Below, in pieces: positions 9,951-20,290 of a stretch of DNA of 64,000 bases (its first letter is position 1; every line of letters begins with the position of its first letter). The notes beneath the pieces are model-generated. The model did no database searches, had not been told where the DNA came from, and saw nothing but the letters and a program-made list of their open reading frames with translations. The translations under genes were made by a program, and so were the position numbers. Origin of the DNA: Rhipicephalus microplus (taxonomy: Eukaryota; Arthropoda; Arachnida; Ixodida; Ixodidae); contig NC_134705.1 of assembly GCF_043290135.1 (NCBI RefSeq), positions 53,971,771 through 54,035,770 of the forward strand, written 5' to 3'.

Positions 9951-11240
9951 GTAACAGCTGAATAATCGGCTCAGTCCTCGTGACAACACTTTCGCCATGC
10001 CCACGAAGCCACTGGGTGTCGACTGTCCTTATGTAGCCGCTGCGTTGGAGTGTCACCGTCGCTATCGGTGTTGTTCCGCGCGCATGCTCTAGCCCAGAAG
10101 CAGCACGATGCCATGGCGGTCGTTCGATGCGATGCACCTCACAGCTGCCAGTGGCCGTTTTCTTGTTCGATGCGGGTGACGGTGTCGGTGCTGAGCACAA
10201 GAACACCTGTAACAGCTGAATAATTTGCTCAGTCCTCGTGACAACACTTTCGCCATGCCCACGAAGCCACTGGGTGTCGACTGTCCTTATGTAGCCGCTG
10301 CGTTGGGGTGTCACCGCCGCTATCGGTGTTGTTCCGCGCGCATGCTCTAGTCCAGAAGCAGCACGATGCCACGGAGGTCTTTCGATGCGATGCACCTCAC
10401 AGCTGCCAGTGGCCGTTTTCTTGTTCGATGCGGGTGACGGTGTCGGTGCTGAGCACAAGAACACCTGTAACAGCTGAATAATCGGCTCAGTCCTCGTGAC
10501 AACACTTTCGCCATGACCACGAAGCCACTGGGTGTCGACTGTCCTTATGTAGCCGCTGCGTTGGAGTGTCACCGTCGCTATCGGTGTTGTTCCGCGCGCA
10601 TGCTCTAGTCCAGAAGCAGCACGATGCCATGGCAGTCGTTCGATGCGATGCACCTCACAGCTGCCAGTGGCCGTTTTCTTGTTCGATGCGGGTGACGGTG
10701 TCGGTGCTGAGCACAAGAACACCTGTAACAGCTGAATAATTTGCTCAGTCCTCGTGACAACACTTTCGCCATGCCCACGAAGCCACTGGGTGTCGACTGT
10801 CCTTATGTAGCCGCTGCGTTGGGGTGTCACCGCCGCTATCGGTGTTGTTCCGCGCGCATGCTCTAGTCCAGAAGCAGCACGATGCCACGGAGGTCTTTCG
10901 ATGCGATGCACCTCACAGCTGCCAGAGGCCGTTTTCTTGTTCGATGCGGGTGACGGTGTCGGTGCTGAGCACAAGAACACCTGTAACAGCTGAATAATCG
11001 GCTCAGTCCTCGTGACAACACTTTCGCCATGCCCACGAAGCCACTGGGTGTCGACTGTCCTTATGTAGCCGCTGCGTTGGGGTGTCACCGTCGCTATCGG
11101 TGTTGTTCCGCGCGTATGCTCTAGTCCAGAAGCAGCACGATGCCATGGCGGTCTTTCGATGCGATGCACTTCACAGCTGCCAGTGGCCGTTTTCTTGTTC
11201 GATGCGGGTGACGGTTTCGGTGCTGAGCACAGGAACACCT
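9951..11240 (-). repeat. 258-bp tandem array, exactly five units (array 1)
   Basis: The marker 'gtaacagctg' recurs at 9951, 10209, 10467, 10725 and 10983, each 258 bp apart. Where a sixth unit would start (11241) the sequence switches to 'cccaggcagc'. The array is therefore 1290 bp, five whole units. Because 258 is divisible by three and the units lack minus-strand stops, the minus-strand frame stays open through all five (86-residue units) and runs into the LINE-B ORF1 leader, giving a 630-codon frame (11502-9610). The encoded repeat (starting 'VFLCSAPTPSPASNKK') matches no domain I know. A second array of the same family lies at 46020-47616. Confidence 0.95.
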
Positions 11241-11600
11241 CCCAGGCAGCACAGCAGCTTTGGACCGATCTTGGACCGGTATTGGCTAACGTCGGCTGCA
11301 ATATTGGCCCAAGGTCGGCAAAGCGGCAAAGTGCAACTTCCGATGTAGGACCGTAGTTCAAGGCAACCTGGGGCCGACGTTCTCCGTCACATTTGCCGAT
11401 ACCCAGCCGATACCGGCCCACTCTACACATGCCAATGAAGGCCCGTCCTTTCACCGACGTAGTTTCCAACATACAACCAGTATAGGACCATTCTCGGGCC
11501 ACTTTGTAGCCAACTAAATGCCATTATTACGCCAGCATTCGCTTTACGACGAATATTGGCTACCATTGGCTTGCTAATTTTCCACCGTTATTAATGTGGG
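11241..11600. repeat. GC-rich segment with TTGG motifs next to array 1
   Basis: Begins 'cccaggcagcacag' exactly at the array edge and continues with repeated ttgg/ggcc motifs ('cttggaccggtattggctaacg', 'atattggcccaaggtcgg'). Array 2 has a similar neighbour: reading minus from 46015 it also begins 'cccaggcggcacag' and continues with 'ttggcccaatgttgg'. The shared boundary suggests the end of one mobile-element family, with arms in opposite orientation at the two sites. Confidence 0.55.
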
Positions 11601-14600
11601 CTTTTTACTACTGGCATTTCTTAGACGGTGGACTTTACATTACGCCCCAAGAACTTCCTCTAGCAGCTTATAGCAGCCGCGCACGAGCTTCGCGGTGTAG
11701 TATACTTGAAGGCTACTGACCACTGGACGACTAGTGTAGAAGCACTACACGATTCCACTAAATCGTCCATTTTTACCTTTTTTCTTGCATTGCCTATTAC
11801 CCTCCCCACATGTAGAGCGTAAGACTGCACAAGTCTAATTACTGTCTAGTTTTCTCTATACATTGTTCCTCAGTTTTGCGAGAAATTGTAACATAGGCTG
11901 TTCTATCAAGTATTAGCTAAAAAACATTAACTAAAGTAACTTCTTCGTGCAAATATTTCACACAGAAGCAGTCTATAAATAAGAATACGAGAACACAATT
12001 TTTGTAACTTTATTTCTAAGTATACCAAGTCAAACCATTTATTTTTCAGTTCAGCTCTTCAAGTTACTGCAGTTCACTAATGCAGCCCAAACTAGGAGGC
12101 GAGTTCAGCAAGGCTCTATAGGCATAGGGCTGGCCAGGGCAGCAGTGGTTGGGCGATGATTCAGAGGTGGCAGCAGGAGATGAGGCAATGACAGTGGGCT
12201 GCCCAGGGTCCTGCAAGCAGCGATTGGGCAGGAAAGCAACCATTACAGGCGGTCGCAGGTCCCTGCTCCGAGGGGCAGCAGCGACCGGGCTGCAAATCTA
12301 TGAACACATCTGTGAAGTGCCTTTCCTAACCTCCATCGAGACCAACAAACTTAAACAGCCACGTCTTGATGAAACGCTGAGCTTTTTCAGACACCTGCGT
12401 ACCTAAATTGAAATAAACACCTCAAAATAAGTTCTATGCGCTGCAGTATAACATATATGCAAGCGAAAACAATGAAAAACAATGACAGCAGACGTTATAA
12501 TGTACTATCCAGATCAAATGACATGTGTTCATTATGAAAAGAAATGAACAAATACTTTAACAGTCATTGTGCAAAAAAAAATCTGCCAGAGACCAAAATA
12601 TCGAAGAATACGTTTCAATTAAAGTTGAATAAAACAAGCTTGTTTGACTAATTTAAAAATAAACACCAGGTCATTCATGATTTCTACACGACTTACAGGG
12701 TTGCAAGCCAGGTGAACTAGTCTGCAGCTATAGCCTATGGCTGTATAAATTTATAACAGGACAAGAAGACACACGACAGCACGAACTTTCAACTCTGGAT
12801 TATTCTTCAGCACACGTCAGCAAATACTGCACAAGAGGATGACAGACCACCAGATAGACAACACAAGATGAAAGAATCTATGCTAACCCAATTTCAGCTC
12901 TGACACTTGTGGATTATTGCAAGGCTCCTGTATCAATTTTAAAATGGTATCTTCAAAGGCTATGAAAGATGTGCTTATGTGGTTTCCTATGTTGTTATTT
13001 TCGCATTAAATAAACCTCAAAAATTTCATGTGCTTTCGGAGACTTGCATTGATCCGAAGTCTTGGTTTTATAAAAGGCCAGGACTGGATAGGTAGCTCAC
13101 CAAAAAGCAGTACTTGACAGATACTCGCGACACAATTCTGTTATTTGTGGACCGGCTGCAGGGAGAGCACGTACTTGTGGCACTGCCGTGCTTCATTTTG
13201 GAACGAACAGCTCTAAAAGCCATTGCGCCAGTAATACAGTACTGTGGTTTAAAAAATAACTGTCTGAAGGCTACTTTCACATAAATAGCACTTGAAAACA
13301 GAGAGAAACACTGCAAAGCGGACTGCATCTATGCGTGTGGAATCGAAAAGACAGTGTTTTGCAGTGATGGCAACTTCCTCGTGATCATTTTCTGGTTGGA
13401 ATTTTGTGCTATGGTAGTACTGGCTTATATGCCCGTGCGGCGACGATACTACACTGCGCACTTCTGTAGTAAAAAAAAACGAATAAGTAGTGGCTGCGGC
13501 ATCACTTTTCTGGCGGCATATGTACACCCTGTCTGCGGTATGCACGTACGTTGACGTTGATCAGGCAAACAACTGTGACAGCATAGCACGGGTGGTGTCG
13601 CGGTTGTATGCTTGATAGCGCGGGATGGATTTCCGACCATATTGGCTGCATTTAGATGGGAATGAAATATAAAAAGAACACCCGTGAACCAAAAGTTATG
13701 TGCGCATTGGAGAACCCCAAGCGGCCACAATCTTGGTATGCACACTACAGCGTACCTCAGAATGGTATCTTGTTGGCACATTAAAGCCTAGCAATTATCG
13801 ATGTTGAATAGACATGTTCATTTTAGCCCGACACAGACAAGCGGAAAAAACTGAAACTGCGTGTTAGGTGAACTAAACAACAAGTAAACATCGAAAAGAT
13901 TTGATACTTCTCTAGCAATGCACAAATTCCGATGTTACTTAGCCACGGTAGCAAGTAAAAAAAACACATACTGAAATGACTGGCTCCATAAAGCTAAGCT
14001 TTGAGTAATCAGCTCCTTTGTTTGTAACAAGAACCTTGTATTTTGCACAAATTAAGTTAAGCAGAGGCACTTCGGCATCGAGTTTTCACCGCGAGAGTAT
14101 TTTTTAAAGAGCCCAGAGGCGTATGAATGTGGCCATGCACAAGTGTTGTGGGCAATGCACCTTTCCTTTACACGCAACCGTTTACAAAAAAAAAAAGACT
14201 ACCTGCCTATCGTTTCGTTCACTACACGCAGTGGCACCAAATAAAGTCTCGTAGTGATGGTCAAATGAACGGACGCAAGGAAACTTTGTTAGTCTTGGAG
14301 TTCACTACTCAACGCTCAGCGGGCTAGATAAAAAAAAGTTTACAATGCCATTTGTTGCATAATATGCTCGTTTCATTTCCAGCAAAACACCCTTTAAACT
14401 CGACTGTTTCGCCCGAGCTTCCACTGGTGGCTGTCTTTCACTATCGGATAAATATAGCAGACACGTGCCATCCGGTTTAGAAACGAGCCCGACACCACTA
14501 GAAACGAGAGCAAAAGCAGAATTTTGCTCAGCTGACCGCTTGCATGCAATGCTGCCTCCTCTTTGTACGTTCTCCCTTTCCTCTATACGTCCTCTTTTTT

Positions 14601-14649
14601 ACATACTGTTGCACTTGAATACGCAGCAGTACCGCCAGCGCCCTTTGGT
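11601..14649. other. No gene recognised
   Basis: About 3 kb without supportable coding sequence. A GC-richer stretch at 12120-12300 is open on plus (12149-12406) but low in complexity (Gly/Ala/Arg rich) and matches nothing I know. Overlapping small frames on both strands at 13249-13781 show no motif. The rest is AT-rich. Confidence 0.5.
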
Positions 14650-15138
14650 TTTTTTTTTTTTTGAGAAATATATTTCTTCAGTGCGCAGGGAACGTTTCAG
14701 AAGGAAGATACAGCAGAGAGATAGGACAGAGCGTGCACTTTTATTGCACAGATGGCGGGAATATATATACTGTCAAAAGGGTGAGGAGATCATGCACAGA
14801 AAAAAGGACAAATGATGGCGCATGCACCAGACCACCTTATTCCAGTCTTAAAATGACAACTTAGCAGACGAAAATACCTGTATTCACTATTCGACAGATT
14901 GACGGGTATCTTTTAGGTTAAGTTGTCATTTTAGGGTTGGAATAAGGTGGTCTGGCACATGCACCATCATTTGTCCTTCCTTTTGTGTGTTATCCCTTCG
15001 CCCTCTTGACCGTATATATATTCCCGCCATCTGTGCAAAAAAATTGGCTGTAAGTGTGCGCTCTGTCATATCTCTCTGCTATATCTTCCCTCTGAAACAT
15101 TCTCTGCGCACTAAGGAAGTACATATCTCTCAAAAAAT
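14650..15138. repeat. ~490-bp inverted repeat (MITE or foldback type)
   Basis: Left arm about 14650-14880 and right arm about 14904-15138, separated by only ~20 bp. Matching landmarks include 'cagtgcgcagggaa' near 14679 against 'ctctgcgcactaag' near 15103, 'gatggcgggaatatatata' near 14752 against 'tatatatattcccgccatc' near 15014, and 'caccttattccag' near 14833 against 'ggaataaggtgg' near 14940. The arms differ at scattered positions and by small indels. No transposase is inside, so this would be a non-autonomous element that can form a long hairpin. Confidence 0.85.
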
Positions 15139-17634
15139 GCAATACCAACCAGCCCAAGCAGCCAATCCTCTCGTCTTGTTACGGTGATGCGCGTACGCAC
15201 CATCTCTGCCAGCCGCCACTCTCCTCTGCGGGAGCAGCTAGCTAAGAAGTGCGCGCTCTCACCGCCAGTGTCGCCGTGGAAACTCCAGCGCTGGTTCCCT
15301 ATGCTAGCAACGTTTAGGATTCGATGGTGCGGGTTTCGAACTTCGACGTAGCAAACTTTGAACGACCCTTTCACCTGGGATGAGCGGCAGATGTTAAACC
15401 TGATAGGCACATCATCAGCCCTATGGGTAGGACCCATAAGAACGAGAAATGACCGGACTGTGAAGACGCAATTTTGTACTCAATTGAATCCACTAGGCAA
15501 ACAAGGTATCTTTGAGGTAAAACATCTTGATTGAGGAGGTACATGTATGAATAAATGTTCATACAACTGTGAGGTTGCTAGAACTGAAACCAGTTGTAGA
15601 TAATTCAAATGAACTTTTCATTGTGTAACTTTGTGCTAGCCTTTTTTTCTCAATCATTTTCAGCCAAAAACAACATTGTCACAAAGCTGCCCACACGATG
15701 TAGAGTCCTTTGCCCCATCTCACCTCCCCACCTCAATAGAGTCAATTGTATTGAAAATTGGGATCAGTAGAACACTCCGTTGTGTGAGGGAATGTTTTAT
15801 AAACGCTCTACCATTCTTAATTTAATTTTATATTGACGAGTCTCCAGCAAGAGAAAAAAAAGCATGAAAAATCTGTCACAAAGTAACCCGATTTCATGGT
15901 AGTACTGGTCTTCGACATCTAAGCAAAATTCACTGCATGCCTTCGGATCATTCTGCCGCAGAAATATCACGATATCCCCTGAATTGGGCACAAGAAAGAG
16001 ATCATAATAATGCTATGCCATGCCCCAAAACGAACTCATGACTGCTATTAAGTCGCTAGAACACGAGGTCAACGACAAGGCCAAGTTCAATGAAGTGATA
16101 AGACTAAAATGTCAGTGAACCTCTGATGTTTTACTTGAATAAAATCAAATATTGATTCAAAGCAGTGTTTGCAGTGACTCGTGTTGCACCAGCAGTTGGC
16201 AATAATTTCTTAAAGATACACCAAAGATTACCAATGTCTCAGTTTAGACTGACACGCTGCACACCGAGACCTCTCATGCCACAAGTTCATTATCAGCGGA
16301 GAAAATTAGGGATGAAGTTTATTTTTTATTTTGTGATGCTCAAATTTTGAAAACAAATTGTATTTTTGCAATATTGGCTTGATGAATATTTCTGAAACTT
16401 CGTATCTTAGGTCCATCACACCGACAACAGTGTACTTAATTTTGATGAATTAATATTTACATTGGACCCAGTACATGTGTTTGAATTTATTATGTCACCT
16501 GGTTTCGTGCGACAAGATCAAGTCAGCATCTCCACCCAAGTTTTCTTTTCGCGCGTTATCTCACTTACCAAGCGTCGTTTCGCGGTAAGGGTGGTATTTC
16601 CTGGATTGAGAAATTGTACTTGACTAATACGCGAAAAATGTTTTTGGTTTTATTGACTTTAAAAGGTGTACCAAGACAATTTTGAGACATCGCAAAAGGG
16701 ACATTTTTAGTTTCCTCGGTATGCAAGTAGTATTACCACTTGCCACACAATAGTCAGCCAGCGCGCATGAGATAGGTACGTTGATTTTAAAGTTTTTGTT
16801 CCAGAGTATTGACAAGCAATGGAGTGGATATAATTGTGACGAGTCAACAAGGTTCCTCCGAGTTTGCAAACGGAGTTTCCATGCAGCCTGAATCGCAGAA
16901 ATCACTGTCATGGTCAATAGGGACAATGCACTCATGGTTTATATGTACCACGAGCAGATCGCTTTTCTGCCATTAGTACGTGGCGAATTGCCAAGTACCT
17001 GCAACGTCACACTGCCTTGTCATATCAAAGAGAAGTCACCCACTTGATATTGAAATTGATATTGTCTTTTAAAGGTAGAGGTATTAAAAACATATGCGAT
17101 GCTTTCCCACGCAACACAAACTATCTTTTTGAAACCAATCGTCTCCTATAGAACAATTCCTAAGTATTCAGATGGTTTGGCAGTTTGTATTTCGGTACAT
17201 GCACGATTACCTGATCAATTGTGAAGGGAACATTATAACAAATTGATGGTAGATCACAGCCGGTCTATCGGCGCTCGCTCGCTCCGTGCTTTTATGGCCT
17301 AAGCAGCCACCGCGAGTAAAATATAGTTGTTTTTATACAGTGTAAGCGCACTCCGCATGAGGGCGTCGAGAGCCAACTCTTCAAAACGCATTTTGCCGCA
17401 TACGCACTGCTTTGTAAATCAGCTGTCCGCGGCCACTTTCCCGCACCAATTACTTTTCAATTTGTAGGAAGAAGTGAGAGTAGTAGAGGTGTGTGTTGCA
17501 CAGCCTGCATTTTTTGGCACGCATGCATTGGGTAATGAATACGCATTTGCAACGACACAAAATATTTTGAAAGGCTCAAACACATTCTATTCGCTGAATT
17601 CGAAAATGTTTGAGGCTCGTGTGGTTGGATTTAC
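15139..17634. other. No gene recognised; includes one dispersed-repeat segment
   Basis: No coding frame with a recognisable domain. Frames at 15111-15437 and 16624-16935 (minus) are short and motif-free. The segment at about 16330-16620 resembles 27385-27690: both carry 'tca(a)attt..aaaa', 'cttaggtc' or 'ctaggtc', 'tctccacc(c/t)aa(g/a)ttttctt', in the same order. This points to a dispersed repeat of low identity. Confidence 0.45.
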
Positions 17635-17645
17635 TATTTAGGTGC

Positions 17646-17715
17646 ACGTTAAAGAACTCCACATAGTGAAAATTCCCAAAGTCTTCGACTATGGCGTCCT
17701 TCATAATCATATCAG
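17646..17715 (+). repeat. SINE-type fragment (variant core)
   Basis: The plus strand carries 'acgttaaagaactccacatagtg' and continues to 'ggcgtccttcataatcatatc', the core-to-tail layout of the SINE family but with a different middle ('aaaattcccaaagtctt' in place of 'cgaaatttccggagccc'). Positions 17646-17685 are identical over 40 bp to 19349-19388 just upstream of LINE-C ORF1. Confidence 0.7.
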
Positions 17716-18954
17716 GGAAGTAACTTCCTCAAACGAAAATCCTTCACTATAACAGTTCATTCTTGAGCCATACATTGAAGATTCACTGCTGCTGGCCTGT
17801 CCACAAAGTGTGGACAAGAAACACGCAAAAGCGTCGGCGCTAATTATTTCTGAAAAGTTCCTCCAGATTCTTCTAGTTAATTCCATAAAAATGTTAACGA
17901 ATCGAAATGACATGCCGTCTCACTTTGTTTACAAGCCCACACAAAAGCATTTCTGGTTAGAAACAATGTCGCTATTTCAGCTAAAAGCATCACTACAAAT
18001 TTTTGCCAACAGTGCTTTTTTTTTCTTCAGCTGCAATGAAAATATATTAGTACTATTGAGGACATTTTCTGATTCTCTAAAATTGAATTGTTCTCATGCA
18101 TCTCTCGCGAGCCTTATTGCATATGAAAATGTTTCACATTTTTTCATCGGCACTGAAGATTGCATCTGGGATTGTGCGGGCTTGGGTTTTTTTTTCTTTA
18201 CTATAACGACTTTCTAAAACTGCATCACTAGATGCTCTTTCATGTCTCTAAATTTTGTGTTTTCATTTTGAACAATTATTATTTTCATTGATATTCTTAT
18301 TACTACTGCTATTACTCCTGCTATTGCGAGTGCTATTCACACCTAGTTGTGAAAAATAGTGACCATCCCTCTTATGCTTTTACTTTCACCTTTTTGAAGT
18401 ACTTATTTCAATACGCACGAAATGTGATACCTTGAACAAGAATGTGCAAAATTTATCAGTTTCATGGGCACTGGCTGCTGACATATGAATTCGAAGTAAA
18501 TGTTTCCAAAACTATTTTTCTCAGAAAAAAAAAGATTGTTGTCTGTCATTTCCTCTGCCAGTTTGTGACGGATCTTTGGCCGAGCCTTCTGAACTCGACG
18601 CACAATCGTACATGTGTGCAGAATGGAATATTTATCAATTTATTCTTGTCTTGAAGTATCAGAAAGAGGTGTCCTATATGCATCCTACCATGTTTCCATT
18701 GCGTTGGTACCACCAGGAAGTGCAACAGTAGAAATGAACCTGAGCATTATTTGGGTGCGCTAGCCTTTTTTTCCGATGGACGGTGGCAAGTTAGTTTGGA
18801 ACAAGATTGCGGCAATAGGTAGAAGCACAACCTCCTTCCTGTACACAGGTCGCAGAGAAAGCAAGCGCGCGCTTTCAGACCGGCCGCAGGTAGGTATAGT
18901 TGGGACCATAAAGAGAAACAATTGCTTGACTTAGATGAACAAACTGTGGTTTGA
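17716..18954. other. No gene recognised
   Basis: AT-rich DNA. Open frames at 17707-17913, 17810-18217 and 18403-18654 overlap on opposite strands and have no motif. I see no repeat structure. Confidence 0.45.
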
Positions 18955-19302
18955 GAACTCTAATGCTACACGTTTCACTGTCATTATTTCATTAATAATG
19001 AATAAAAATCAAGGTCAAAGTTTCAATGTGAAATTTTGTGCTTAAACATTTGCCAGGGTGTAACAGCTGAACTAGAATTTGGAGCAATTTTCAAAGCAGC
19101 AAAATGTTACTTTTGTAGCCCTAAAACTCAAATTTGGAGCAGGTTACAAGCGAAAAAACATTCATTTCTTTACCATGAAAGACCGAATTTCGAGGAGCTT
19201 GAGAAAGAAGGCTTAGTTTTAAAAATATATATAGATGTGCAAGCCATTTAATATTCCCTAAATCATGCACAGTGACTATGAGCACTCTTATATTGCTACC
19301 TG
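18955..19302 (+). repeat. Dispersed repeat copy 1, first fragment
   Basis: From about 18955, and clearly from 19064 ('acagctgaactagaatttggagca'), this stretch aligns by eye with 30417-30650 ('caacagccgaaatacaacttgga'): shared 'ttacttttg.agc.ctaaaa', 'ttgagcaggttaca' or 'tggagcaggttaca', 'cctaaat..tgca(c)agtg'. Alignment stops at about 19302, where LINE-C begins, and resumes at 23257 after its tail. It is the oldest layer of the nested stack. Confidence 0.7.
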
Positions 19303-19399
19303 TAGGCTGCCACAAACCATAGTGCGAATGCGCGTGTGCGCCCGACGAACGTTAAAGAACTCCACATAGTGAAAATTCCCAAAGTCTTTGTAAACCACA
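19303..19399 (+). other. LINE-C 5' untranslated region with embedded SINE-like 40-mer
   Basis: About 97 bp between the broken dispersed repeat and the ORF1 start codon. It holds 'tgcgcgtgtgcgcccgacg' followed by a 40-bp segment (19349-19388) identical to 17646-17685, which belongs to a SINE-like core. Either the LINE's natural 5' end shares this sequence with a SINE, or a SINE piece was joined to it during integration. The sequence around the ATG ('ccacaATGc') has the favourable A at -3. Confidence 0.55.
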
Positions 19400-20287
19400 A
19401 TGCAGCCATCTAATCCACTTACCTTTGCAATGCAGGTTAGTAAATCGTATGTCCTCTTCGCTAAAAAGTCGAGTAATTACTTCCTGGTGCAGTTCCCGAG
19501 CCCCCACTGCTGTATTGCTATTGCTGTTGAGTGTGCTCATATGATTCACTCGTTGCTGATCTTATCGGGTGACGTCGAAACTAATCCTGGCCCTAACGGA
19601 AACGCTGCTATTCTTACTGAGCTACAAAAGCTAAGTGCCGGCCAGGCCCAGCTGATTGCCGAAGTTCAGAGTTTGAAATCTCAACTAAGCACAACGGATA
19701 AAAGAATAACAGACTTATACAAACGAATGGGCGATCTCGAAACACATTACCAAACTCTTCTTCCCCTCAGAAATGATATCGAAAAAACACAGGCTAACGT
19801 AATCAACATGACTAAAAAAATTCAAGAGCTAGAAACTTCCCTGGATGACGCTGAAAACAGGTCGCGCCGGAATAACCTTCTATTCTACGGCATCCCTGAC
19901 CCCACTAGGAATGAAACGTGGGCTGAATCTGAAAAAATGATAATCGATATCTGCAACAATAACCTTGGACTAACAGTGCAGCCTAACGACAAAGAACGCG
20001 CACATTGTCTCGGTATTCATTCACTAAACCGAAATCGTCCCATAATTGTGAAATTTTTATCATACAAAACCAGAGATGCACTTTTATCAAACGGCAGGAA
20101 ACTGAAGAACACTAACTACAGCATCGGGGAGGACTTTTCCCGCCCCGTTCAATATGCGCGCAAGCAATTACTTGCATTTGCAAAAGCACGTTCGGACAAG
20201 TTCTCCTTGCGGTTCAAAACACTGCACGTCGGGTCGAAGCGCTATATATTTGACGCATCATCACACATGGTTAAGGAAATTGCATAG
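19400..20287 (+). CDS. LINE-C ORF1: 2A leader, coiled coil and RNA-binding domain
   Basis: 295 residues, intact. Residues 1-57 form a leader with a hydrophobic stretch (about 36-55, 'CCIAIAVECA...LLIL'). Residues 58-65 are DVETNPGP, a perfect match to the 2A consensus, with predicted separation between Gly64 and Pro65 (codons 19589-19594). Residues ~75-155 are a coiled coil. Residues ~155-295 ('NRSRRNNLLFYGIP', 'IIVKFLSYKTRDALL', 'YSIGEDFS') have the RRM-plus-C-terminal layout of L1-like ORF1 proteins, which bind the element's RNA. The ATG at 19400 has a good context; the next Met (codon 11) and Met48 are alternatives. The frame ends in UAG and continues open into ORF2. 2A motifs in ORF1 leaders of APE-type LINEs are known from other invertebrates; their use here is inferred. 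Confidence 0.9.
   Translation: MQPSNPLTFAMQVSKSYVLFAKKSSNYFLVQFPSPHCCIAIAVECAHMIHSLLILSGDVETNPGPNGNAAILTELQKLSAGQAQLIAEVQSLKSQLSTTDKRITDLYKRMGDLETHYQTLLPLRNDIEKTQANVINMTKKIQELETSLDDAENRSRRNNLLFYGIPDPTRNETWAESEKMIIDICNNNLGLTVQPNDKERAHCLGIHSLNRNRPIIVKFLSYKTRDALLSNGRKLKNTNYSIGEDFSRPVQYARKQLLAFAKARSDKFSLRFKTLHVGSKRYIFDASSHMVKEIA
19571..19594 (+). other. 2A ribosome-skipping motif (intact)
   Basis: Codons for DVETNPGP, preceded by 'LLILSG'. This meets the D-(V/I)-E-x-N-P-G-P consensus in full. In known cases the ribosome omits the Gly-Pro bond and keeps translating, so one mRNA gives a 64-residue leader and a separate ORF1 protein. Confidence 0.9.
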
Positions 20288-20290
20288 CGG
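20285..20290 (+). promoter_or_regulatory. In-frame UAG CGG between ORF1 and ORF2 (possible readthrough site)
   Basis: ORF1 ends in TAG, followed by CGG. The same frame stays open for 949 further codons, through the endonuclease and reverse transcriptase. There is no in-frame ATG in the 225 bp before the first GTG (20513) or within the endonuclease domain. A stop followed by CGG resembles one class of readthrough context, best known for UGA. Whether ORF2 is made by readthrough, non-AUG initiation or re-initiation is inference. Confidence 0.5.

Noticed and set aside
9951..11240. A CRISPR-like array
   Set aside because: Units are 258 bp, directly adjacent, with no spacers; the DNA is eukaryotic.
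9610..11502. A 630-codon open frame on minus as a novel host protein with five 86-residue repeats
   Set aside because: The repeat part is the 258-bp tandem array and the end is LINE-B ORF1. The upstream piece (11502-11241) is low-identity repeat sequence. The frame stays open because 258 is divisible by three; there is no independent sign of a host gene.
12149..12406. GC-rich plus-strand frame of 85 codons
   Set aside because: Low-complexity composition, no motif, no start or splice context that supports it.
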